A DNA stretch of 64,000 nucleotides from Brachypodium distachyon. Taxonomy: Eukaryota > Streptophyta > Magnoliopsida > Poales > Poaceae. The translations under genes were made by a program, and so were the position numbers. Below, in pieces: positions 54,753 through 64,000 of this stretch. The DNA lies in contig NC_016132.3 of assembly GCF_000005505.3 (NCBI RefSeq), forward strand, positions 45,894,914-45,958,913, in the 5' to 3' direction. The first letter of the stretch is position 1, and each line of letters starts with the position of its first letter. Under the pieces are notes generated by a model. The model had not been told where the DNA came from and searched no databases. It saw only the letters and a program-made list of their open reading frames with translations.

Positions 54753-57430
54753 TCATGCTTCAGCAACCTTCTCTGCAGGGCTGTCTCCCACCTTAGCCTT
54801 CTTTGCTTCATAATCTTTCACAGCAGCTTTAATCGCATCTTCCGCAAGCATACTACAATGGAGCTTTACTGGTGGAAGTGACAAGTGCTTTGCAATCTCA
54901 CTGAAAAACAATGTTGGGAGCATTTATAGTTTTATACAGACTCAAGCGAGAGGATTAAACAGTGCATTGGAGACATAGATCAACAGCCCAATTGCAACAA
55001 TAGGAAAAAGAAATAAATGGGTTGATTATCTTTTTGTAAACAAATCACATAAACTAAGCCCATAAGCCACATTTTCGTCTGATGTGATTGGCATCCATAT
55101 TCACTTCCGAACATAAAGGAACATCCATATCAAGCCTCTGAAGAAGGCAGGCATGTACACCTGAGCAAGCTCATTAAACAATCGAAGCTAACACAACATT
55201 CGCTTCAATAAAATATGGAAACTAATCTAATTTCTTTAGCAAGTTCAGAAGAGAGAAGGCCATGTTCTTAATAACTTGCAAAGACCGTGACAATGTAATG
55301 AAACATTCTTAAGCAGATGTACAGCTTGCAAGTTCAATGCATAGTCGAGCCTTTTCTTCTCAAAATTTTTTTTTCTGAAACAACGAAATGTGGCAACACC
55401 TTAAATATAAACAAGAGATAACTAATAGTGAATGGAATACTGGCCAATGCCCAATACAAACTCCCGCATTGTAATATATACTGGTAAGCACATTCTGAAA
55501 AAGAGTACAGCTAGCAAAGGAAACCAGGAACCTACTGGCTACTCCCTCTGTTCCATATGATAAGAAAGCTTGAAGAAGAATTACGCCATTAATATATGGC
55601 TTATAAGATATTAAATCATAGTTATTACTCATTACTTTTGAAAACACATAAGAACCAAGTGATATCAACTTCATGCTATATAAATCATATACTCCCTCCG
55701 TCCAATATTAACTGCCGAAATATTACATGTATCTAGACGTACTTCAGTATATACATACGTCCATATTTAGACAAATTTGAGTCACTTAATATGGGACGGA
55801 GGGAGTATTAACAGAGTAATTCATGGTCAAAGCCCTGTCTTAACAAAACCTGTTATGCCTTATGTTATGGAACGGAGGGAGCAGGAGCTTAATTACCACT
55901 AGGACTAGGAGACCAATAGATGTGTTTGATCAATGGACACACAGTAAACAATGGTAAAATGGTAAACAGAAGGCCAATATTACATGTAGGAAAATGCATA
56001 CACACTACTCAAATATTGTAATGGGGGAACAAAGATCAAGAATAACAGGAAGAGCTTACGTGTTCTTGATAGTGACTACTTCCTCCATTTGCTTTCCCTT
56101 CACCCATTCAGTAGCTGCAATGACAAAGGTACGATCAATAGTTGACTTCATGCCCTCAGATTTGTTAACATAAATATCAGCATGTTGCAAAGAAATAAAT
56201 GCACTAAACATGAGAACTATGAGTAAGGACTGCCTAAACACAATTGTCAGCCTATCAACTATCCAGGAAAAAAATGTGAAGCCATTTTCTTTTTTGGGCA
56301 TTATCTATGATAACTCAGCAGATCAACAAGAATACACAGTACTTTCAAAGTGTTTGTTCGGCATGAAAGGACACTTGTTTCTAATTTGATTTGGCAACTA
56401 TCAATTGTGTACAACCTGAAAACATCTGAATCTATGAATGGCACCATTAACTATTTATGAAAAATGCTATGCCCGCCATTTTCTATAAGATAGAACACTG
56501 TGAAACAGGCCGTTGAAAGAACAAAAATGAGTATTACAACCAAAATTTAAGCATAAGCATAGTATCCACAAGTCTCGACTAATCAAGTTCTTAACATGAG
56601 CCACAACCCCATATGCATACAATTCCTGTCATACAGAAAGGCACCACTGACCAAATTAAATACATTCTTGCAGTAAACATCATACAAAATTGAACAAATT
56701 CAGTAATCCGGCAGCGAAAGTAGACCATGAGAAAGGGCAATCTCCAATTAATAAAAACATAGAGAAAAGTTAGCGATACCGATATTTGTCTTCAAGCCTA
56801 ATCAGCTTAGGCATCAACTAAACCCAATTTTCACTCAAAACTATCCTCACATATACCCAATCATCTATGCTGGGATTCCATAATACCGTTCGCAACTAGC
56901 TAAATTTCTCATCCTTCAAAAGGGATTCCCTATTCGAAACAAAAGCACCACTATAAAAACAAATTGACAAGTTACTATTCAGCAATTCAATTCACAGGAA
57001 GCTCACCACCTCGACCTAAGATTTCATCGAACAGAGGACCAAGTCTACTGCCAAATCACACCGCAGAAAAGTTGGGAAACGGGACGAAGCGGTTTGGTGG
57101 CTCACCGACGGAGGACGACGCGATGGCGGAGCCGCACCCGAAGGTTTTGAAGCAGGCGTCTACGATCTTCCCCGTGCCCTCGTCGACGCGGATCTGAAGC
57201 TTCATGACGTCTCCGCAGGCCGGCGCGCCAACCAGCCCGGTGCCGACGTTGGGGTCGTCCTTGTCGAAGGACCCCACGTTCCGCGGGTTGTTGTAGTGGT
57301 CCACGACCCGCTCGTGGTACGCCCTCACCCCCGCCGCCGACAGTCCCGGCGCCGCCCCCTCGCGGCCGCTAGGGCCGAGGAGCCGCCGGAGCCCCGGGGC
57401 GACGAGCCGACTTCCTCCCGTGCGCAACAT
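54753..57430 (-). CDS. ISU1: Mitochondrial iron-sulfur cluster scaffold protein ISU1 (IscU type), 175 aa
   Basis: Three exons on the minus strand: 57430-57106, 56114-56060 and 54900-54753, all GT-AG and in frame. ISU1 is the scaffold on which the NFS1 desulfurase complex builds [2Fe-2S] clusters before chaperone-assisted transfer. An Arg/Gly-rich mitochondrial presequence covers about residues 1-36 (AAGVRAYHERV junction). The three cluster ligands are present: Cys72 with Asp74 (GAPACGDVMKL), Cys99 (FKTFGCGSAIASSSV) and Cys142 after the HSPA9/HSCA-recognition motif LPPVK at 135-139. Length matches plant ISU proteins. The only ATG at the 5' end is 57430; codons further upstream in frame lack ATG. 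Intron 2 hosts nested MITEs. Confidence 0.95.
55540..55883. mobile_element. Stowaway-like element hosting a second Stowaway (ISU1 intron 2)
   Basis: Outer ends TACTCCCTCTGTTCCATATG and (reversed right) TGCTCCCTCCGTTCCATAAC. It is split by the inner element at 55690-55807. Confidence 0.6.
55690..55807. mobile_element. Inner Stowaway-type MITE in ISU1 intron 2
   Basis: TACTCCCTCCGTCCAATATT to AATATGGGACGGAGGGAGTA, 118 bp, near-perfect termini, so probably a fairly recent insertion. Confidence 0.8.
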
Positions 57431-59309
57431 CGCCAACAAACTTGGAAGTGCCTCTGGATTCTTCTGCCTCTCTCCGGCTTTGGATGGATTTGTTTAACCT
57501 TCTGGAGGAGGAGGCGAATTGTGGCTGTGGTTTGGACAGTTTATGCGGCCGCGCAAGAGGCGGGGATCCGGTGCGCGGTAGCAGGGTAGGGCAAACCTGG
57601 CAATGTTAGCGTGGACTCGAGACGTGGCGGGGTGTTTGTAGAGGAGAACAGCTGATTGCTGTTTGATGGGGGTGCAGGAGAGATCCGTGCCGCTGAGGAT
57701 CGGAAGCACGCGAGCGCCGAGGGATAAACATCACGGAAAGTTGGGCCAACTGGGCTGAAAAGCCGTTTAAGTCCATATCGATGGGCTCTTCCGCCAATGG
57801 TACTATGTGAGAGTCTCAGATTGGCTCCGATTGCTTTCAGCCAATGGTTCGTGATCCTAAAAAATAATAATTGGAACGTGTTTTTAGTTCCTCTCAAAAA
57901 AAAAGGAACGTGTTTTTAGTACCGTATTAACCATCTTACGCATTATTTCAGGCCTACTATCAAACGAACATCCGTCTGAAATAAGATATAGGACACACAA
58001 GACATCAAACTTGAGAGGATGGTGGGTGAGGGTACAACCATATTCACTTTCTAGGATCATGATGTAGCTTTTAGTTTTATCGAGGATCCTCGTTGTTCAC
58101 GGTCATTTTGACTGCCTTCTTTCATGAATAAAAAAACCAAATCATTGTTTAAAAAAAGTTTGGAAGTGTTTATTTTTCAATCCACTTAGAAATGTTTCTT
58201 TCTCAATCAATAACCATAGTCATTCGATTAAGATTTTCTCATCCTTTGTAACTGGCATAAATCTTGTATGGATCTTAGTGACTGGATCATATGGTTGTTA
58301 ACATCGACTTAAATTTTTTATTTCTCGGTGGCTTTAGAAATAGCAAAACCGAATTTTGTAAATTGGTCGGTTTCTTCTACATCCCAATTGGCTTGTGAAG
58401 AGGTTTTTTGAACAACTACTCCGTCCGAAAATATAATCTCCACCCGGAACGTAAAGGATAACACAGCAAAACCCGAGCGATTGGAGATGGAGACATGGAG
58501 TATACTATGGCGTAAGATGAGATGAAACTGAATGTCAATGGCGGTTGGAGGAGGCCTGGTGTGGGAACGTGTCATGGTGAGATTTGCTTTTGAGTTCTGG
58601 ATTCCAGCGTCATGCTGGAAACTGACGGCAAGATTGGCTGCTGTGGTGGGACATCCGTGCCAAATCTACAGTCAAGTAGTATTACCATCAACTACAGACT
58701 CCCGTGGATCCCAGAATCAAACAAAGTGCGTGTATCAGCAGTCTAGCTAGGCTCGACAGTCGCAATCAGAAGTGTATAAAAAGCAGGGCCTGATACGTTT
58801 GCGGGCCCCAGAACATATGCAGCTACCGATGATTGACCGTTGGGGCACCCCGCCGCAGCAAAAGGTGCAAATCTATCTTAGCTGTGCACGGGGTCTCCAA
58901 TGAACCCAATGATGGTTAGCAAAGCAGGACACAAGTACTATTCACCGCAATCATCATGCAACATGCATCCACTCATCATGGAAAGATGGTCTAGGCAGTG
59001 TCATCATGCAAGCAAGTACAGCAGTGCAGCAGGAGTATGTGCAAACGTCCTGTCTCAAAGCAAAGAAAAGAAAGGGCCATCGCGCTCGCAACAAAGAGGG
59101 AGGAAATCAAGAAAGAAATATCGATCCATTTGAGCTTCAACTTTGATGCAGCTAGCCCCGGGTCGTTGGTCAAGCACAGCATCTTGCGTGCCGTCAAAAA
59201 GAAGTACAGCATCTTCTTGTTACTTAAAAGGGGAGAAGGAAGGAAGGAAAGGAAAAGAGAAGGTGTGGCTAGAGGAGAGGGATCTATAGAGCTAATTAAG
59301 CTAGCTAGG
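57431..59309. other. ISU1 upstream region to GATA gene 3' flank
   Basis: ISU1 5' UTR/promoter is the first few hundred bases (GC-rich, minus strand). The remainder is AT-rich intergenic DNA with a half Stowaway terminus near 58424 (CTACTCCGTCCGAAAATATA). No gene seen. Confidence 0.4.
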
Positions 59310-60142
59310 CTAGTAGTACTGGAACAGGCTTGGCATCTCCCGGACGGATCCGAAGGCCGGCGAAGAGGGCATCACGCCGAGCCCCCACGGCAGGCAAGGC
59401 CCGTCGACCTCCGCGACGGCCGCGTCGCCGAACATCCCGTAGGACGCTGCCGCCTTCGCCACGGCCGGGCCGTAGCAACCCCACTGCTGCTGTTGATGCT
59501 GCTGCTGCTGCCGCGCGTACCCGTAGGCGTACTCCATCCCGCTGTCCGATGCCAGCCCTGCCGCCGTCGGCGCCACCGCCGCCGCGGCAGCCCGCCTCTC
59601 CTCTTTCTTGTACCGGATTCCACACGCATTGCACAACGACTGCAGGATATATGAATCAGTTATTAGTACCATTCATATACGAGGAGCCTATATATGGCCA
59701 CATGTGTAAGTACATTACGTACCTTGGGTCCGCGTGGCCCATTCCTCCAGAGCGGAGTGGAAGTCGTGTCGCAGTTGGCGCACCGGCGAGCGGCGGATGC
59801 GTTATTATTAGCGCTCTGATGATCCGTGCGCGGTGCCGTGGCGATGGTCTCCTGCCTGGCGTTGCCGTTGCAGCTGGACACGGCAGCCGTTTCCCACGGC
59901 AGCCCTGCCGCGGCCTCGGCGGCGCGCCTGGTGGAGGGCGTGCCGAGGGACAGCGTGCAGTCGACCGAGCCGCCGCCGTACGACGACCCGTTGAAGCCGC
60001 TGTCGTCGCCGCATTGCTTGCTGTTGCTGTAGTAGTGGTGGTGGTAGTCCCCGGGCGCCGCCGTGGCGAACAGCATCGAGCAGCCGCCGCCGCAGCTGCC
60101 GTAGAGCAGCCCGCACGTGCATGGAGCCGCCTCGTGCAGCAT
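59310..60142 (-). CDS. GATA zinc-finger transcription factor, HAN/NL1/TSH1-like, 249 aa
   Basis: Two exons on the minus strand, 60142-59723 and 59639-59310, separated by an 83-bp GT-AG intron inside the zinc finger. The GATA finger is CX2C-X18-CX2C: Cys121, Cys124, Cys143 and Cys146 in RRCANCDTTSTPLWRNGPRG and SLCNACGIRYKKEERR. The N-terminus (MLHEAAPCTCGLLYGSCGGG) and FATAAPGD match the HAN-type subgroup that includes Arabidopsis HANABA TARANU and the grass genes NECK LEAF1/TASSEL SHEATH1, which limit bract growth and shape inflorescences. Which paralogue this is cannot be settled here, so no symbol is given. A Gln/His run (QQQQHQQQQ) lies in the C-terminal part. Start: the only ATG before the conserved N-terminus. 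Confidence 0.92.
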
Positions 60143-60539
60143 CTTGACTACTACTTGCAGCCGGGGCGGAATAGGCGGAAATGGGAATAGATGGATCGAG
60201 CAGACAGAGATTGCAAACAGTGTCACTAGTCACTACACGCACTAGCGGCGCGCTAGCTAGCTGCTGCTGGGGGCGAGATTTAATACTCTGTGGGAGATGG
60301 ATCGATCGATCGGGATGAGCTTCGAGATTGGAGAAAACTAACCAAACAGAATAGGGTATCGATCGAGGGGCTGTCTGTCTGTTCTTGGAATTTGGAAACA
60401 AAATGGCCGGCCGGCCGTCTGGCTACTCCTAGATCGAACAACGCGTTGGCGGTCGATGCTGCAGCTAGCGTTAAGCAGTTTCGCACATGTGGATGGATGG
60501 ATGTGGGATGTGTAGGGTACGGGATCGGTCCTCGGGGTT

Positions 60540-60548
60540 CTTATATAG
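60540..60548 (-). promoter_or_regulatory. TATA box of the HAN-like GATA gene
   Basis: CTATATAAG on the minus strand, about 400 bases before the ATG. This implies a long 5' UTR unless a closer start site exists. Confidence 0.45.
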
Positions 60549-62495
60549 CGACGACGTGGGAGTACGGTGGTGGTGGCCGGGCTTGGCTTCGCTTTTTACG
60601 TGGTAACCTGGCCCGACCCGATTTTGGATTCCGGCCGGGGATCGATGGGCGCGGGACGCGAGGTGCATGCAAACTCCCTCCCTCGCTCTCGCTGTCTCGG
60701 GGATGGATGGAATCGGATGTCTGATGCGCCTGGCTTGGCTATAGCTTAGTTGTGGGGCCGGGGCGCGGTCAAAGAAGGAATATGTGGTCAAAAGGAGAGG
60801 CCACGTGAAACGGGGAACAGTCTCCCATGCACACACATATGGGGACGGACGTGGAGGCCGCGGGCTCTCGAGGAAGCGGCCGGCCGGGCCGTGTGTGTCT
60901 CACTGACAGACATGCGCTCGTACGTACTGTACGTACGTACTCCATCCACTGCGGCGACGACGACGACTCCATTGGAGTTTGCCGATCACGAGGGGCACAG
61001 TTCGATCTGTCTGTCGCCCCCCCTGCCATTCGCCGGTGTGTTGTGGGATCCCAGGCCATCGAGCGATCCATCTATATCTCTATGTACTCTACGGAGTGAG
61101 TAATAAGCGAGCAACAACGAGATGCGTATGGCATGGCATGCATGCACGCATCGGTTAGGTGGGCTGGGCGTAGCAGCAAGCGAGGCCAGCCTGAAAGCCT
61201 GCGGTGCGCTGCATCAGGCCGGCCAGTCGGTCGGCTGCTAGCCCTCAGTACGCCTTTAATTAATTTCCCATGAGGCCATGAGGCAAGAGCTAGCTAGCTC
61301 CCGTCATTCTGCAATGACACGATGGATCGAAATTACTAGCACTGCCTTGCAGCACGCGACGTACTCTACGTACGTACGCCACCACCACACCGGCCCCCAT
61401 GCAGCTGCACAGCGCAGTATATTTGGACCGATCGATGACGCATTACAGCACGCACCAGCCGTACAGCTACCTGCACGTACGTACCAAGCACTGCTCACAA
61501 TTTGAACGTGAATTAATTACTTGGGTCATTCTAGCTAAAACTAAAGTAAGGTCCCCCATCAGTCCATGTCTACATGCACATCACGTTTGCCCACATGATT
61601 AGGCGGTCAAGAAGAGGAGCCGCGCGCTACGATGGAGCTTCCAAACCGCAAAGAAAGAAGGTAAAGAGCAAAGGAGCCGTAGCGAAAGAAGCCGCGCTGA
61701 GGGGGAGGATCGATGGAATGAATGGGAAAATAAAAAAAGAGAGCGAGGAACCGAAATCAAAAGAAGCAAAAGAGCAAAAGGAGTCGGAGGAGCGACGCGA
61801 GGATGAGGAGGGAACACGGGAAAAGACGGGCGGGGGAAGATATAATTGGCCCGCGCGCGACGATGATCCATCATGCATGGCAAGGCATATTGGCATGGCT
61901 CCCGGCCCCCGAGCTCCATAAAGTCCCCGGTCGAATCGAATCCGATCATCGGTCCAAGGAACAGTCGCGGTCAGGCATAGAAGATCCCGCCTTTTGGCAC
62001 CAACCTCCACGCACGCAAATCCAGGATATGCTGGCCTACTCACAACAGCTGCTAGCTGCCGCTACGGGGATCCGATACGGCTACCGCTAGCTTCATACCG
62101 TAGCCTGATCATTTCCTCTTCGATCTCCTGCTAGCACACCCCCCTGCTGGCTAAGTAGTGAGTGTGGAGGCCTTTTCTTTTCTTTTGTTCTGGTTTGTTT
62201 TCCTTTTCCTTTATTGGTGTTGTAAGCTGCTTAATTCCCCTGCCAAGTCAAAGGAGGCAGGCAGCGATGCCAGAGAAAGCGAAAGCCCGTGGAGCCCATC
62301 ATTCCGTATGCTGTGCTGCTACCCAACGGCCAAAGTGCCGACACGACCTTACCCAAAGCATACACCTAACCATGTTTGCCGCTGTGCATGTTTCATTTCA
62401 CGATGCACACGGCGCTCTGATTAAACTACTAGCCAATTTTGAAAACGCAAAACACCCGAAATGCAGGCACAGAGTATCCAATTGCTGCAATATTG
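60549..62495. other. Upstream region of the GATA gene and intergenic DNA
   Basis: Distal promoter sequence with repeated GTACGTAC, CTAGCTAG and GATCGATC words, then purine-rich DNA (61640-61830). Many open frames on both strands, none with a domain. No gene supported. Confidence 0.4.
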
Positions 62496-62601
62496 TACTC
62501 CCCCGTCCAACAAATGATGTCTTAACTTTGATCAAATTTAAATGTATGTATGCACTAAGTCATGTTTAGATACATCAAAATCTTGTTGTATCGAGAGAGT
62601 A
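62496..62601. mobile_element. Stowaway-type MITE (degenerate)
   Basis: TACTCCCCCGTCCAACAAATG to TTGTTGTATCGAGAGAGTA; related to 51247-51374. Confidence 0.6.
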
Positions 62602-63429
62602 GCACTCCGTGTTTGTTATATGCATGCACCATAGTAGCTGTTGTTTAATTAGCAGCCTAATGCCCAGTTTTTTGACAGAGGATGTACGCCTTGTGCTTCG
62701 TGTGACGATCTGCCCGCTGCGTGGCGACTGTCGACGAGCTAAAATAAGACGGGAGAAAAAACAAGAGGAGGAGCACGAGCACAAAGCAGTATATGCGGGG
62801 TGCTGCGAGGTCCAGCAAAGAGTAGTCTGAGGTCGGTCTAGCTGTGTTTGGTGCACTGGCTTGGGTAGGCAATCCGCCCGAGGAGATCGTCGTTCAAAAA
62901 GTTGTCCCGACACCGCCAGAGTTAAGCCTAGAGATTGGTGTCCTTTGGTTGGGATATCTGAAGCCCTCGTCCCTTCTCTTTGCCCTTTGATTACACAGGG
63001 ATGGGGACGGCATCTCTCGGAAAGCGATAGTCCCCTGGGTTGTTCTTCTCGTTTCTCTAGGTTTGAACCATTAGTTCTTAACCCCAGTGTCGGGAGCTGC
63101 TAACTACTCCAGTACTGTAATCGATCACAGATCGATCACAAAGTGATCAGATAGCAGTTGGCCATATAAAGGGTTAAGGCTGTCCAAGTTGCATTTTCTG
63201 GCCTGACCAAAATATTAGTTTTGTTATTGAAAAATCGTCTGTTTTTTAGTTATATGGAAGTCGACTTGTTTGGTCGTAGATTAAGATCCAATGGTAATAC
63301 TCAGATCTTACCGTCTCTGATGCCTCGACTGAGATTTAAAATAAGTCATTAACACGTGGAAGGGCCAATGAATACATAACTCAATCAAACATGAACAATC
63401 CATGCATGACATTGCAAGGTGTGAGTACT
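62602..63429. other. Gene-free intergenic region
   Basis: Mixed composition; short frames only and no recognisable feature. Confidence 0.35.
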
Positions 63430-63635
63430 TAGGGCAACTTCAACAATGAATACTACACGGGTACCAAGAAATTACTGGCCAATGTGAAGAATAGATGCAT
63501 ATCACAATGGTACCAAGAAAAAAGAGAATATGACATGTGGGTCCATCAACAAAGAGAAAGAAATAAAAAAAGAAAAAACATATTGAAAAAGAAAAAGAAC
63601 AAAAAATAATATCGACTACCATTGGAGATGTCCTT
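63430..63635. mobile_element. MITE, ~205 bp
   Basis: Inverted ends TAGGGCAACTTCAACAATG and (reversed right) TAAGGACATCTCCAATGG, a terminus style common in grass non-autonomous elements. Superfamily not assigned. Confidence 0.5.
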
Positions 63636-64000
63636 ATAGCATCTTCAGGAGGTTTTCTAAAAATGGTTCTTTAAAGCAAGTTCTAGTACGGGAGAGAAAA
63701 AAAAGTTTAGATTTTTTTTTGTCTCCTCTCCAACAACTTCTCTAGACTCCATCTCTGCATCACACTGACATATGGAACCCACCCGTCAGTGTCACAACAT
63801 TCTTCTTTCCCCTCCTCCTTCCACTCTTGGCTTAACTAATTAACTAACAATTCTAATTTGCACGTGGTATATGGCCACCTCGTAACTCGAGAGTCACGGA
63901 GAAGAGGGGTCAGATGTGGCATCCCATCCCACCTGGCTTTGTTAGGCCCTTAGACAGACACCGCCTGACTCGACGAGCTCATTGTCACCGAGGAGCAGGA
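63636..64000. other. Right edge of the window, no gene seen
   Basis: It starts with TAGCATCTTCAGGAGGTTTTC, another repeat-like phrase, followed by non-coding DNA cut by the window edge. Confidence 0.35.

Noticed and set aside
57541..57897. Minus-strand frame upstream of ISU1
   Set aside because: No start context or domain; it lies in the ISU1 promoter/leader.

Overview
This window is nuclear DNA from a grass (Poaceae). The evidence is GC-rich, Pro/Ala/Gly-rich exons inside AT-rich introns and intergenic DNA, many Stowaway-type MITEs with the grass terminus CTCCCTCCGT, Ty3/gypsy elements carrying the plant Transposase_28-type additional ORF, and plant-only protein families. No species is assigned, and I see no prokaryotic, organellar or CRISPR sequence.

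Positions 1-15347 are a nest of damaged LTR retrotransposons. E1 (+ strand) has an archaeal-type RNase H plus integrase remnant (1-1138), then a hairpin-bearing spacer, then the antisense additional ORF (aORF, 4105-2517). E2 and E3 are two further copies of the LTR + aORF half. Their aORFs converge (5632-8800 on +, 11731-9661 on -), and their LTR-like ends lie at 4328 and 15347. E3 is interrupted by a hAT-like MITE (about 10704-11341) and by a truncated Ty1/copia element with an intact 1355-bp LTR and an initiator-Met primer binding site (12106-14647).

Positions 15.6-31.5 kb hold three intact host genes, all on +: a four-membrane-span CASP-like protein with a very long proline-rich N-terminus (16104-19623), the exosome cap subunit RRP40 (22443-25552, nine coding exons) and an MIT-less AMSH-like JAMM deubiquitinase (28178-31457, eight coding exons). 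The CASP-like and AMSH genes each need one GC-AG intron for the protein to stay in frame.

Positions 31.5-51.7 kb are gene-poor. They contain two single-exon minus-strand genes: a DUF1645-type protein (35597-34902) and an uncharacterised Cys-rich plant protein (42949-42296). The rest holds MITEs, a CACTA-like terminus, a pair of ~450-bp direct repeats and simple repeats.

Positions 51.7-60.2 kb hold chloroplast ribosomal protein L12 (+, 51729-52259), the mitochondrial Fe-S scaffold ISU1 (-, 57430-54753) and a HAN-like GATA zinc-finger factor (-, 60142-59310). From 60.2 kb to the end I see only promoter and intergenic sequence with MITEs. The host genes serve unrelated housekeeping and developmental roles (RNA decay, ubiquitin removal, plastid translation, Fe-S assembly, transcription), and nothing suggests they form a cluster with a shared job. 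I found no convincing previously undescribed system. The best candidates for a second look are the tandem hairpins at the pol/aORF convergence point, the GC-AG introns and the Cys-rich orphan family.
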